DNA of 26,113 nucleotides from Candidatus Poribacteria bacterium (GTDB taxonomy: Bacteria > Poribacteria > WGA-4E > PCPOR2b): NCBI GenBank assembly GCA_027296925.1, contig JAPUIP010000469.1, forward strand, positions 1 to 26,113. Reading direction: 5' to 3'. The notes below the pieces were generated by a model. It made no database searches, was not told where the DNA came from, and was given only the letters and a program-made list of their open reading frames with translations. Within the stretch, counting starts at the first letter, position 1. Every line of letters starts with the position of its first letter. The translations under genes were made by a program, and so were the position numbers. Positions 15,291 to 23,072 of the stretch are shown here, piece by piece.

Positions 15291-16277
15291 ATGGTCACAA
15301 ATAGCATCGGCGAACCGATACGCATCGCTGACGTCATCGGCGGGCACGTCCATCCGGCTGCCTGTGTCACACATAGCGGTACGACACTCGTCGCTTACAA
15401 CAAAGAGGGCGGCGGCGGGAGAGAACTCCTATTGAGCCACTCAACCGATGGCGGCATGACATGGAGTCGCTCCGTCCCCATTCCCGTCATCCGCGACTGC
15501 TCCATCTATCCCGGATCGCTAACCACACTGAGTGACGGGAGGATACTGCTCAACTGGTCCTGTTACCGGGAAACAGGAGAGACATTATGGCGGGAGCCGC
15601 AGTTTTCGCTGAGCCATGACGAAGGTGAAACGTGGTCCAAGCCACAAAGCTATCCCATCGCCGACCATACGAATTACACCTGTATGCGCCATGCCGTGGT
15701 CGAATGGTCAACTGCTCAGTGGGTGTGCCCTTTCTACGACCGGACCGTTCTCTATGATCAAGGGACGAATCAGATTTTACCTTTTGGCGACGGTCGCAAT
15801 CACGGCATGGTGCCCATTGTTCGCACCGGCGACGGCACGCTGATCAGCGGGGCGCCACAAGCCAACGCACCCGTACCTGTCGGGGTGCCGGGGGATATGG
15901 TTCGAGGACTTCGCTCCACCGATGGCGGGGCGACGTGGCAGGCGTTGGGCGTTTTTCCACACTTTGGTGTCGCCGGATACGACCTCACCGTACTCACGAA
16001 CAACTGGATTATCTTGACCTATATTGTCTACGGCGTCGGCCACGATGGTGAGTATAGCTACGAGTTGGCTGTATCGCGTGACAACGGTGTCACGTGGGGC
16101 TTCGACGCTGCATTTGAAGTCCACAATCCGGGACGGCGAATTATGGGTCGGGGTTGGCCTCGCCTCGTGCAAATTGATGATGGAACACTTGGCACGGTGT
16201 TTTACGATCTGGAGCAGGAGCAGCCCGGGGGGCCGGGGGTATTCGTTGTACGGACACCGTTAGCGAAATTGGGCTAA
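15291..16277 (+). CDS. Asp-box (BNR) sialidase-like six-bladed propeller
   Basis: This 328-residue protein has four Asp-box motifs of the form S-x-D-x-G-x-T-W: STDGGMTW (51-58), SHDEGETW (108-115), STDGGATW (209-216) and SRDNGVTW (262-269). These mark a sialidase-fold beta-propeller (GH33-like). Such proteins cleave terminal sialic acids, or other sugars in diverged branches. The canonical arginine triad cannot be confirmed by eye, so true sialidase activity is unproven. No signal peptide is seen, so the protein is either cytoplasmic or exported by another route. ATG 15291 follows GGAAAGG (15275-15281). It diverges from the propeller gene on the minus strand and is followed after 136 bases by a PhyH oxygenase in the same direction. 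Confidence 0.88.
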   Translation: MVTNSIGEPIRIADVIGGHVHPAACVTHSGTTLVAYNKEGGGGRELLLSHSTDGGMTWSRSVPIPVIRDCSIYPGSLTTLSDGRILLNWSCYRETGETLWREPQFSLSHDEGETWSKPQSYPIADHTNYTCMRHAVVEWSTAQWVCPFYDRTVLYDQGTNQILPFGDGRNHGMVPIVRTGDGTLISGAPQANAPVPVGVPGDMVRGLRSTDGGATWQALGVFPHFGVAGYDLTVLTNNWIILTYIVYGVGHDGEYSYELAVSRDNGVTWGFDAAFEVHNPGRRIMGRGWPRLVQIDDGTLGTVFYDLEQEQPGGPGVFVVRTPLAKLG

Positions 16278-16413
16278 ACACGCATCATCACAAGAAGCGC
16301 GAGAAACAACGTCGCACGAAATTGAAAAAGCGATCGGGAATTCGAGACCGAAAAATACGGTTCCTTTCGAGACACTTACCGACGCGACATCATGATTGTG
16401 GAGGCTGCTTTTT

Positions 16414-17196
16414 ATGGCATTGACACCCCAACAGTATGCATTTTTCGAGTCATTTGGCTACCTCGTACTTCCCGGACTACTCACAGACGACATCGATTGG
16501 ATGACCGAGGAACATCGAGCGATTTTTGAACGGAAAGGCATGGTGCACGATGGGACAAAACGCTCTCAGATCGTGCCCTTTATTGATCAAAGTGAGCGTC
16601 TCTGTACGCTTCTGGACCACCCCAAAGTTCTGGAGGTACTCAAGCCATTGCTGGGCGACGATTTCAATTATGTGGGCGGGGATGGCAACTATTATAGTGG
16701 AGACACGGCGTGGCACTCCGACGGGGGGCATCGGGTCGGTCTCTACGCCAAGTTTCATCTGTACCTCGACCCCCTGACACGGGATACCGGCTGTATCCGC
16801 ATGATTCCGGGTAGTCACCTGTTTGGTGAATGGAGAGACCATGTTGAGAAGGTTCGGCGCTCAAACGAAGTGCTGGGCATCTCCGGACGGGATGTTCCCT
16901 GCGTCGCCGTGGAAAACGAACCCGGCGACGTTGTGATATTCAACCACAACATTTACCATGCCGCTTTCGGTGGCGGCCCCGCACGTCGCCACTTCGATCT
17001 CAATGTGGCGCGTCGAGCAAAAACGGAAGCGGAGATCCGGGAACTTGACAATTATCTCAAACGGGATAACCGCCCACGGTATTATCCGCGGGCGCACAGC
17101 GTACACTCGGACATCATGCGTGAAACCGCTTCGCCGGCGCGAATGCGCCATCTGGAACAGGTCATCGAACGTGAGCGGACCATACTCACTGGCTAA
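16414..17196 (+). CDS. Phytanoyl-CoA dioxygenase (PhyH) family oxygenase
   Basis: This is a 260-residue Fe(II)/2-oxoglutarate oxygenase. The facial triad is complete: WHSDGG supplies H101 and D103, and IYHAAF supplies H182. R191 or R192 in ARRHFDLN is the probable 2-oxoglutarate carboxylate ligand. PhyH-family members hydroxylate unactivated C-H bonds; in uncultured marine lineages they are greatly expanded and mostly of unknown substrate, so phytanoyl-CoA itself should not be assumed. ATG 16414 is chosen over an in-frame TTG at 16396 because GGAGG (16400-16404) is ideally spaced before it and the protein then begins like the family (MALTPQQYAFFESFGYLVLPG). It is probably cotranscribed with the sialidase-like gene 136 bases upstream. 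Confidence 0.92.
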   Translation: MALTPQQYAFFESFGYLVLPGLLTDDIDWMTEEHRAIFERKGMVHDGTKRSQIVPFIDQSERLCTLLDHPKVLEVLKPLLGDDFNYVGGDGNYYSGDTAWHSDGGHRVGLYAKFHLYLDPLTRDTGCIRMIPGSHLFGEWRDHVEKVRRSNEVLGISGRDVPCVAVENEPGDVVIFNHNIYHAAFGGGPARRHFDLNVARRAKTEAEIRELDNYLKRDNRPRYYPRAHSVHSDIMRETASPARMRHLEQVIERERTILTG

Positions 17197-17274
17197 TTTG
17201 ACTTTGGTAATCAAGTGAACGCCCTCCTCCCTCATGGAACACCGATAGCCTTATTCCTACGAGTTTTTCACTTA

Positions 17275-17486
17275 TGTAGGTTGGGTATGTGCGCAGCACT
17301 ACTTGGCTAATACAAAATCTTGAAAAAGCTGTTCCACAGCGAAAAAAGCTGGCCCCGGAACGAAGATGTACTATACCTCTCCACAGAATTTCTTTGTGTA
17401 GGTCGGGTTTCCAAACCCGACAGTCTTCGTGTTGAGACCTGCCTGCGCCACCTATCTACACAGGCCGGTTGGAATCTCAACCTACA
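17275..17486. repeat. Palindrome-rich non-coding element, MITE-like
   Basis: No convincing gene lies in 17197-17579. Outer inverted repeats TGTAGGTTG (17275-17283) and CAACCTACA (17478-17486) bound a 212-base stretch. Inside it is a perfect 9-bp hairpin, GTCGGGTTT-CC-AAACCCGAC (17402-17421). This is framed by TGTGTAG (17395-17401) and CTACACA (17456-17462). A competing stem pairs GTTGAGA (17431-17437) and GCCTG with CAGGC and TCTCAAC (17475-17481). The nested structure suggests a non-autonomous transposable element or a structured intergenic repeat. No target duplication was recognised. Confidence 0.5.
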
Positions 17487-17579
17487 GTTGATGTCCAAAG
17501 TTATTTCGTGGAAAGGTATAGAGTGTAAATTTCCTTCGTTTTGTTCGACACTTGATTCATCTGCCGCCGCAAGCGTTCA

Positions 17580-17993
17580 CTATCCTTCAGACGGGCTATG
17601 ATTCGCAATAAATTCCAACGCCGCTTGTGCGAGGAAGCCTGAGCGCGTTTCTCCGTTCCGTTTAGCGTATTCATCTACCACCGCTAAGAGCCTTTCGGGT
17701 ACGGTAATATTGACCCGTCGCGATTTCCCCGACAGCTTAGAGATGTCTATTGTCACTAACGCCCACACGCCGTCGGCATAATCTGGATTGTTTGGATGGA
17801 ATTCGATGTTTTTGGGCGGAGGAATCGGTTCTCCATCAAGCATCAAGCCTTCGATGTGACATTCGATCGCTTCCACGGCTTGAGTCAGTGCATCGTCAAC
17901 CGTGTCTCCGGCAGTAAAGCAGCCCGGCAGATCCGGAACTGTCACGCCGTAATCGCTGTCTGGGTCTTTGTGAATAACAACTGGATAGCGCAT
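17580..17993 (-). CDS. hicB: HicB-type antitoxin with C-terminal ribbon-helix-helix
   Basis: This 137-residue minus-strand protein is the antitoxin of a type II HicAB pair. Residues about 1-60 form the partial RNase-H-like HicB fold: RYPVVIHKDPDSDYGVTVPDLPGCFTAGDT, then ALTQAVEAIECHIEGL. The C-terminus (RRVNITVPERLLAVVDEYA, ending SGFLAQAALEFI) is a CopG-type ribbon-helix-helix that binds operator DNA. ATG at 17993 follows AGAGGTG (complement of 17998-18004), 10 bases after the hicA stop. Known biology: HicB occludes the HicA active site and represses the operon. An in-frame extension upstream to 18131 overlaps hicA and is rejected. Both partners look intact, so the system is probably functional. 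Confidence 0.95.
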   Translation of the reverse strand: MRYPVVIHKDPDSDYGVTVPDLPGCFTAGDTVDDALTQAVEAIECHIEGLMLDGEPIPPPKNIEFHPNNPDYADGVWALVTIDISKLSGKSRRVNITVPERLLAVVDEYAKRNGETRSGFLAQAALEFIANHSPSEG

Positions 17994-18003
17994 AAAAACA
18001 CCT

Positions 18004-18192
18004 CTAGTTCCAATCCCAACCCGCTTGCCGATAGATGTTCCGCAATGTGCCTTTTGGCGGGTCTTTCTTGGGATGAGGAACAGTGACTCTGTCCGGCTTG
18101 TTGGGATGTTTGTATTGATGATGGCTTCCACGAATGTGAACCAGCATCCAACCTTCTCTCTTCAGCCTTGCAATCACTTGGCGACTTGGCAT
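18004..18192 (-). CDS. hicA: HicA-type mRNA interferase toxin
   Basis: This 62-residue minus-strand protein has the normal HicA length. It carries the double-stranded-RNA-binding-like fold sequence PSRQVIARLKREGW, followed by RGSHHQYKHP with catalytic H24 and VTVPHPKKDPPKGTLRNIYRQAGWDWN. HicA cleaves mRNA and arrests growth until HicB neutralises it. The start at 18192 fits the family N-terminus; an in-frame extension to 18249 would read through its own promoter. No Shine-Dalgarno sequence is seen. The -10 element ends only six bases before the start codon, so the transcript should begin at or next to the AUG (leaderless). hicB follows 10 bases later. Confidence 0.95.
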   Translation of the reverse strand: MPSRQVIARLKREGWMLVHIRGSHHQYKHPNKPDRVTVPHPKKDPPKGTLRNIYRQAGWDWN

Positions 18193-18197
18193 TTCAA

Positions 18198-18227
18198 ATG
18201 ATACACACCGTACACATAGCGTGTCAA
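18198..18227 (-). promoter_or_regulatory. hicAB promoter with embedded operator-like repeats
   Basis: On the minus strand, TTGACA (18227-18222) is followed after 18 bases by TATCAT (18203-18198). The spacer holds direct repeats TACACA-CCG-TACACA (18202-18216, plus strand) and the inverted pair ACAC-ATAGC-GTGT (18212-18224). These are plausible binding sites for the HicB ribbon-helix-helix domain, which would block RNA polymerase. The expected start of transcription is at about 18191-18192, the hicA start codon. Confidence 0.7.
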
Positions 18228-18245
18228 GTGAGATTTCTCTGGCGT

Positions 18246-18689
18246 TCAAGGTGTCCGTTTTCTCGCGACGATTCCCACAAAATCCCGTTGAGATTCGTCT
18301 GGCGTTCCGGTGAGTGAAGGAAAAAACGCCACATCTCCAAAACCGGACTCGACGAGCCGAGACTGATATTGTGCGGTGGTATAGGCTTGGAAACTCTGCG
18401 CGTATCGCTGCAAATGTCCCGTAGACACATCAAGGATAAAATAACGCGTCGTAACCGTTGCGCTTGCCGCGTCCCAAAAATGCTGCATCATGCACAAGTG
18501 AGCATGAATCCAATCGACCTGCTTGTCAATCTTCTCAAACCGCCGACTCGCCTTATTGTGTTCCTGAGACAGATGTTCACGCAACATCCGCCGGCTGAAG
18601 CCGGGCTCGTTCCATGGGATGTTGTCTCCCTCCGACCACGGCTTGGGCATATCTGAAAGATTGGCCAGGTCTGACAGTTTCATCAGCAT
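18246..18689 (-). pseudogene. Internally deleted class I methyltransferase lacking the SAM-binding core
   Basis: This 147-residue open frame joins the two ends of a known methyltransferase group. The N-terminal part, KPWSEGDNIPWNEPGFSRRM then SRRFEKIDKQVDWIHAHL (to about residue 65), is the substrate-side cap that normally precedes the motif I Rossmann core (DLGCGPG-like). Here it passes directly into HFWDAAS (70-76), RYFILDVSTGHLQRYAQS, YQSRLVESGFGDVAFFPSL and DESQRDFVGIVARK, the family C-terminus. The central roughly 130-150 residues with all SAM-binding motifs are absent, yet the frame is intact. It starts 10 bases after the DapA-like gene, behind GAGGGA overlapping that stop, so it is still in the operon. 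It is likely a decayed gene, or less likely a repurposed small protein. Confidence 0.75.
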
Positions 18690-18699
18690 AGCACATCCC

Positions 18700-19608
18700 T
18701 CATTTTCCCCAGGTCATAAGTGGCTCAAGCCCCTTTAGAATTTCATCTAAATACTTCGATGAGATCTCATCCAGCGGTATACTGCCATTGCGTTTGAGCG
18801 GGCAATCGATGACACCCCGGCGGTACAGTACCTCTTTGTAGCATCCGGGCAGTTGATGTTCAAAGAAGAAGAGCGGCGCCATCTCTTTGTAGATATACAT
18901 CGAACGTTCCGTATCGCCGGCTTCGAGGGCATTCCAGAGCGCGACCACAACATCCGTGATATGACAACCCGGCATTTGACCGGCACTCCCGCGCCGGTGT
19001 TCCTCGATGAGATAGCGTCCGCCGGCACCGCCAAAGACGCCTTTACACGACCCATCGTTGCCTTTCATCACGGCGCTCAGTTTGATAGTGCTGGGCACCG
19101 TTTCCTCCTTGATGTACTCGACATGCTCGATTTCCCGGCAGAGCTTCAGCATGCACGCTGCCGATAGGTTCGACCCGATCGGCGGCATATTATTTTGAAT
19201 GAAAACCGGCATCCGTGCCGCGTCGGAGATTTTCTGGTAATAATCGAAAGCGAGGTCTTCAGAGATATGGTGGATATACGGCGGCATGGCGATCACGCCG
19301 TCTGCGCCGATGTCGTGGGCGTGTTTGGCGAACTTCGCAGCGACCTCCTGCGTCACGCCGGCAACTCCGATAATCGCCGGTAGCCGACCGTCATTATGTT
19401 CTACCAACACTTCGGATAACTGAAAACGTTCGGCATCGCTGAGCGCGGTGAATTCGCTCGCATTGACCGGATAGACCAGCCCGTGCGCGCCGCATTCAAC
19501 GCAAAAATCAACCACACGACGGAAGCTGGAAATGTCGATCGCGCCGTCCTCCCGAAACGGTGTGGACGGAATGGTGAATATGCCGCGGTAAGATGTATTT
19601 GCGTTCAT
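18700..19608 (-). CDS. DapA/NanA-superfamily class I lyase-dehydratase
   Basis: This 302-residue TIM-barrel of the dihydrodipicolinate synthase / N-acetylneuraminate lyase superfamily has the family's usual length. K167 in VEYIKEET is the Schiff-base lysine. The hydroxyl-binding loop near the N-terminus (VNASEFTALSDAER) matches the GTTGE-type motif in altered form. The usual catalytic Tyr of the Y-N-x-P motif is Q138 (PVFIQNNMPP), a change I associate with a non-DapA branch, so lysine synthesis is unlikely and a sugar-acid lyase or dehydratase is more probable. The start follows AAGGAGA (complement of 19614-19620). A strong promoter lies at 19693-19720. It is divergent from the GH4 glycosidase, which suggests shared carbohydrate catabolism. 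Confidence 0.9.
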   Translation of the reverse strand: MNANTSYRGIFTIPSTPFREDGAIDISSFRRVVDFCVECGAHGLVYPVNASEFTALSDAERFQLSEVLVEHNDGRLPAIIGVAGVTQEVAAKFAKHAHDIGADGVIAMPPYIHHISEDLAFDYYQKISDAARMPVFIQNNMPPIGSNLSAACMLKLCREIEHVEYIKEETVPSTIKLSAVMKGNDGSCKGVFGGAGGRYLIEEHRRGSAGQMPGCHITDVVVALWNALEAGDTERSMYIYKEMAPLFFFEHQLPGCYKEVLYRRGVIDCPLKRNGSIPLDEISSKYLDEILKGLEPLMTWGK

Positions 19609-19692
19609 CGTCGTCTCCTTTGTTTTTCCCCTGGCATTGTTTTTGATGTGCTGCTGATATGATATTTGGCGTCTGTGAAACCGGCTCTTGGT

Positions 19693-19720
19693 ATTATACG
19701 CATTCGCAGAATTGTGTCAA
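19693..19720 (-). promoter_or_regulatory. Consensus promoter of the DapA-like operon
   Basis: On the minus strand TTGACA (19720-19715) and TATAAT (19698-19693) are both perfect consensus, separated by 16 bases. The predicted transcript starts near 19686, giving a leader of roughly 78 bases. It drives the lyase and the methyltransferase remnant. Confidence 0.85.
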
Positions 19721-19824
19721 TGAAAATGCTGTGCCAAACATCGACTCTTCATTCGGCTTGGCGCAAGCCCAATTCGCCGGTATCAGATCATTTTCTTGGT
19801 GGTATTATCGAACCAGGATTTCTG

Positions 19825-19853
19825 TTGCAGAAGGAGATGTATTCGCATATAAT
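19825..19853 (+). promoter_or_regulatory. Promoter of the GH4 glycosidase gene
   Basis: TTGCAG (19825-19830) and a perfect TATAAT (19848-19853) are separated by 17 bases, about 70 bases upstream of the GH4 start. It lies in the 313-base divergent region with the lyase promoter on the opposite strand. A regulator binding between them could control both units. Confidence 0.78.
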
Positions 19854-19921
19854 ATCAACGCCGAGATGGAGAAACCAACGTACAGTTCGCTCGGTTCACG
19901 TTTTCACCCCGGAGGATTTTC

Positions 19922-21244
19922 ATGTCCAACCTCAAAATCACTTTTGTCGGCGGAGGTAGCTTCACCTGGGCGCCCAGACTGGCCTGCAACATCATGCGCA
20001 ATACCGATCTGAAAGGTGCTCACGTCGTCCTCTACGACCTCAACCCCGAAGCGCTTGCGCTCAGCTACAGGCTGATTCGCAAATACAAAGACTTCTCCGG
20101 GGCCGCCACAACGTTCGAGCAAACGACCGACCGGGCCGCCGCGCTGGATGGAACGAGCATCGTTGTGGTCACCATCAGCACCGGCGGTCTCAGAACGATG
20201 AAGCATGATCTGGCAATCCCTGAAAAATACGGTATCTTCCACACCGTGGGAGACACCACCGGTCCGGCCGGACTCTCCCGAAACCTCCGCAACATCCCCG
20301 TGTTTCTCGATCTTGCCCGCGCCATGGAAAAGCACTGTCCGCATGCGTGGATGATCAACTGCTCCAACCCCCTTTCCGCACTCACCCGCGTCGTCAATCG
20401 GGAGACCGCCATTGGTGCGGTTGGTTTCTGCCACGGTGTGCCCAGCGTCGGCAGAAGCTACGCGCGTTTCCTCAATGCGGAAATCGACGACTGCGCCTAC
20501 GTCAACACCGGCATCGATCACTGCTCCTGGTTCACCCACTTCATCGCCAACGGCAAGCCCGCACTGGCACAACTCATCGACAAGGGACTGGACGACTGGC
20601 TCGCTCTCCCTCCAGACGCGGCACAGGGTGACCCCAGTTTCGGCGACCTCTACGCCCTGCGTTGCGGACTCATGCTTGGCCGGCGGTTCAATGCGCTCCC
20701 CGCCATTGGCGATCGACACATGGTCGAATTTTTCCCTACCTTTATCAACGGGCTCGACAATGTGCAAAAATACGGACTCATCCGGACCGCCGTTGCTCAG
20801 CGTGAAAAGAACGCCGCTGCCGCACGCGACCACATCGAACGCCAGATCAGTGGCGACGATGCGCTCGACTTCGCCGCATCCGGTGATGAGATTGCCACGT
20901 GGATGGCTGCGCTCAACGGAGGACCAGTCGTGGAGGACAACCTCAGCGCTCCCAATATCGGCCAGATTCCTCAGCTTCCGGCGGACGCTGTTGTCGAAAC
21001 TCGCGGAATTCTTGATGCGACCGGTTTTCGTCCGCTGGTCAGCCCGATGCCCGACATGCTGGAAGCCATGGTTCGTCCTCACGTGCTCCGGGATGAACTG
21101 ACGGTTGACGCTGCCCTGGAAGGGAGCTTTGAAAAAGCTCTGGCTGTGCTCACTACCGACCCGCTTGTCGCGGACAGGAATATCGCTCGACCGATGCTTG
21201 AGGAGCTGATCGCGACGAACAAAGACTGGCTGCCACAGTTTTGA
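19922..21244 (+). CDS. Family 4 glycosidase (GH4, alpha-glucosidase/galactosidase/glucuronidase type)
   Basis: This is a 440-residue NAD- and Mn-dependent GH4 enzyme. The N-terminal KITFVGGGSFTWAPRL holds the dinucleotide-binding glycine loop (10-14), and VVLYDLNPEAL supplies the acidic ribose ligand (D39). NCSNPLSALTR (146-156) is the family signature, and C170 in GFCHG plus H200 in the NTGIDHCSWF motif are the metal ligands. GH4 enzymes use an unusual oxidation-elimination-reduction mechanism and can cleave alpha- or beta-linked sugars, so exact specificity is open. ATG 19922 follows GGAGGA (19911-19916). It has no signal peptide and acts in the cytoplasm on imported oligosaccharides. It is followed 209 bases later by a PIG-L deacetylase. 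Confidence 0.94.
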   Translation: MSNLKITFVGGGSFTWAPRLACNIMRNTDLKGAHVVLYDLNPEALALSYRLIRKYKDFSGAATTFEQTTDRAAALDGTSIVVVTISTGGLRTMKHDLAIPEKYGIFHTVGDTTGPAGLSRNLRNIPVFLDLARAMEKHCPHAWMINCSNPLSALTRVVNRETAIGAVGFCHGVPSVGRSYARFLNAEIDDCAYVNTGIDHCSWFTHFIANGKPALAQLIDKGLDDWLALPPDAAQGDPSFGDLYALRCGLMLGRRFNALPAIGDRHMVEFFPTFINGLDNVQKYGLIRTAVAQREKNAAAARDHIERQISGDDALDFAASGDEIATWMAALNGGPVVEDNLSAPNIGQIPQLPADAVVETRGILDATGFRPLVSPMPDMLEAMVRPHVLRDELTVDAALEGSFEKALAVLTTDPLVADRNIARPMLEELIATNKDWLPQF

Positions 21245-21453
21245 AGCAAGGCGAACGGATGAGTCGGTCTACATCTGATCATACCATTTCCGAATGAGAA
21301 TGCTGCATGACTTTGTAGGCACAGACCCATGGGTACCGCGACACGGGATGCGAGCATCTGCCAACGCGTACACATCGGTGCGCCGCTACAGCATGCTCAG
21401 TCTTCCACCATGCCATTTGCTTAATTGCATATTTCTGATTGGAGGTTCATTCA

Positions 21454-22314
21454 ATGCTGGAGAAGGAAAATCAGTCACTTCGTATCCTCGTCGTTGTCGC
21501 TCACCCACACGATTTTACGCACGGCGCCGGCACCTGCGGCATCCACGCCACGCAGGGCGACTCGGTCACGGTCGTGTCTGTCACTGACGGCGCCAACACA
21601 CACAACGAACGGCTCCACGCCGAACTCATCAAGCCGGAGGAAGAGCGGGATGCCCGTGTCATCAGCCAGTCCACGCAAGAATATGCTGAGCAAAAAGCCG
21701 AAGAACTCCGGCAGGTCTGCGCCCTCTTCGGGGTAACGGATGTGCGGGTACTCGGCTTCCCGCAGCCATTCCGTGTGGAGAAAATGCCCGAGGCTGTGGA
21801 GACATTGCGGGACGTTATCTACGACGTCCGCCCCCACATGCTCATCACGCAAAAGCCGTATATCGACGCGCGTCACGGCATGGCGTATATCGCGCGCGAC
21901 GATCACAGCGAAACGGCGATCGCCATCCTCGAGGCGGTCAATTTGGCGGGGACACCCAACGCCGTCACCCAGAAGCGGCCCCATCGCATTGCGGCGACCT
22001 ATTATCTGGGGGTCTATTTCATGCCGGACGAGATCGACTTTTACGTGGACATCTCCGATTGGAAAGAGAAGCGAGTTCAGGCGGAGATCCTTTTTCGCAG
22101 CCAGGGCCACACCGAACCCTTCGCCCGAAAGCGGATCGAGATCGGCGCTGGGCAAATGGGCTGGCATGCCGGAACGGGGTATGCCGAGGGGTTCGTGCGT
22201 GCGGCGCCGGAACTGCTGCCGAAAATCACTGTGCCGGAATCCGCCTTGCGCCGAGCAGCCGAATCTGGGATGGACCACCTAAAGCGTATATCGGGTGAAT
22301 TGAAAGCGGATTAG
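21454..22314 (+). CDS. PIG-L (LmbE) family zinc deacetylase with variant HPHD motif
   Basis: This is a roughly 286-residue LmbE-like protein. Members remove acetyl groups from N-acetylglucosamine derivatives (MshB, BshB, PIG-L). The first motif, normally AHPDD, reads AHPHD (16-20): zinc ligands H17 and D20 are kept, but the first Asp, the general base in MshB, is H19. The second motif, RDDHSETA, supplies the third zinc ligand. The rest follows the family: VTVVSVTDGA, then VRVLGFPQPF. ATG 21454 follows GGAGG (21441-21445); an in-frame TTG at 21439 overlaps that site and is rejected. It lies downstream of the GH4 gene, which suggests deacetylation of a released amino sugar. Confidence 0.9.
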   Translation: MLEKENQSLRILVVVAHPHDFTHGAGTCGIHATQGDSVTVVSVTDGANTHNERLHAELIKPEEERDARVISQSTQEYAEQKAEELRQVCALFGVTDVRVLGFPQPFRVEKMPEAVETLRDVIYDVRPHMLITQKPYIDARHGMAYIARDDHSETAIAILEAVNLAGTPNAVTQKRPHRIAATYYLGVYFMPDEIDFYVDISDWKEKRVQAEILFRSQGHTEPFARKRIEIGAGQMGWHAGTGYAEGFVRAAPELLPKITVPESALRRAAESGMDHLKRISGELKAD

Positions 22315-22334
22315 AACGATTAAGGAATAAGTAA

Positions 22335-22559
22335 CTTGACTTTGTCACATTAGAAACCACATGGAATCTACGTGTGTGCAACTCTCACGGATATTCCGTA
22401 ATTGAGGTTGAGATGCAGAAAACCGGAGTATCAAATAGGCATGCGGGTTCTTTGAGGACAACGTCTCTGGTTAGTGAAATGAATAATGCACCCTCAAAAT
22501 GCTACAAAGCCTCATGAACACTGGTTAAAGTGCCATTCTGGTAATGTGACAAAGTCAAG
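22335..22559. mobile_element. 225-bp MITE-like element with perfect 18-bp terminal inverted repeats
   Basis: CTTGACTTTGTCACATTA (22335-22352) recurs as its exact complement at 22542-22559. The interior has no credible gene. A third copy (17 of 18 bases) lies at 24603-24620, at the end of a transposase remnant, so this looks like a non-autonomous derivative mobilised by that transposase. No clear target duplication is visible at its edges. Confidence 0.75.
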
Positions 22560-22811
22560 ATATTATCTGCTCCGAATTATCGAGGTTTATTCGCCGAATT
22601 ATGAAATATCGTGGATTTAACAACGAAATTACGTAACACCATGAATTATAATCGGATAAATATCCGGTGTCAATCCAAAAACAGATCGCCCGAGACCCTA
22701 CCAATTCAAGGATTCCGCCCCCGTTATCCCCAAAACGGTGATGTTGGCATGAGAGTTGCCCCAGAGGGGAGAGAAATACCGGGAACACACCCAAATCAGG
22801 AGGACAAGAAA

Positions 22812-23072
22812 ATGGATACCGCAGTTATTTTCGGAACCAACATGTTAGTCGCTCTTATGTGTTCTGGCGCTATTGGGTTGCTTCTCTACGGCGCCTATCA
22901 GGACGGCGAGTCCAATCGACGGACAAAACGAAACGTGGCAACCAAACGAGCTTGGCGCATTGATGTAGATGAACGAACGGACAAAACCCGCGTTGCCGAT
23001 GTGCTGATTGTTGGTCATTCTCCACGACTCTCAACAGAAATATTGGAATCTGAAGAGCTTAATCATGTTTAG
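22812..23072 (+). CDS. Small single-pass membrane protein, cargo of the element
   Basis: This 86-residue protein starts at ATG 22812 behind AGGAGG (about 22799-22804). Residues about 6-28 (IFGTNMLVALMCSGAIGLLLYGA) form one transmembrane helix. A basic and acidic soluble tail follows (SNRRTKRNVATKRAWRIDVD, then ADVLIVGHSPRLSTEIL). An in-frame extension upstream to 22611 lacks a start signal. The stop overlaps the start of the next gene by eight bases, so the two are probably coupled and may act together at the membrane. I do not recognise a family. The 252 bases between the MITE and this gene hold nothing else I can identify. Confidence 0.65.
   Translation: MDTAVIFGTNMLVALMCSGAIGLLLYGAYQDGESNRRTKRNVATKRAWRIDVDERTDKTRVADVLIVGHSPRLSTEILESEELNHV

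Noticed and set aside
19659..20012. Open frames in the divergent promoter region between the lyase and GH4 genes
   Set aside because: They overlap two near-consensus promoters and the GH4 start, lack start signals and resemble no protein family.
19904..21082. 392-codon open frame on the minus strand opposite the GH4 gene
   Set aside because: It is an antisense shadow of a well-conserved GC-rich coding sequence, with no family resemblance and no ribosome-binding site.
21475..22278. 267-codon minus-strand open frame opposite the PIG-L gene
   Set aside because: Antisense shadow; the plus strand carries a conserved zinc deacetylase.
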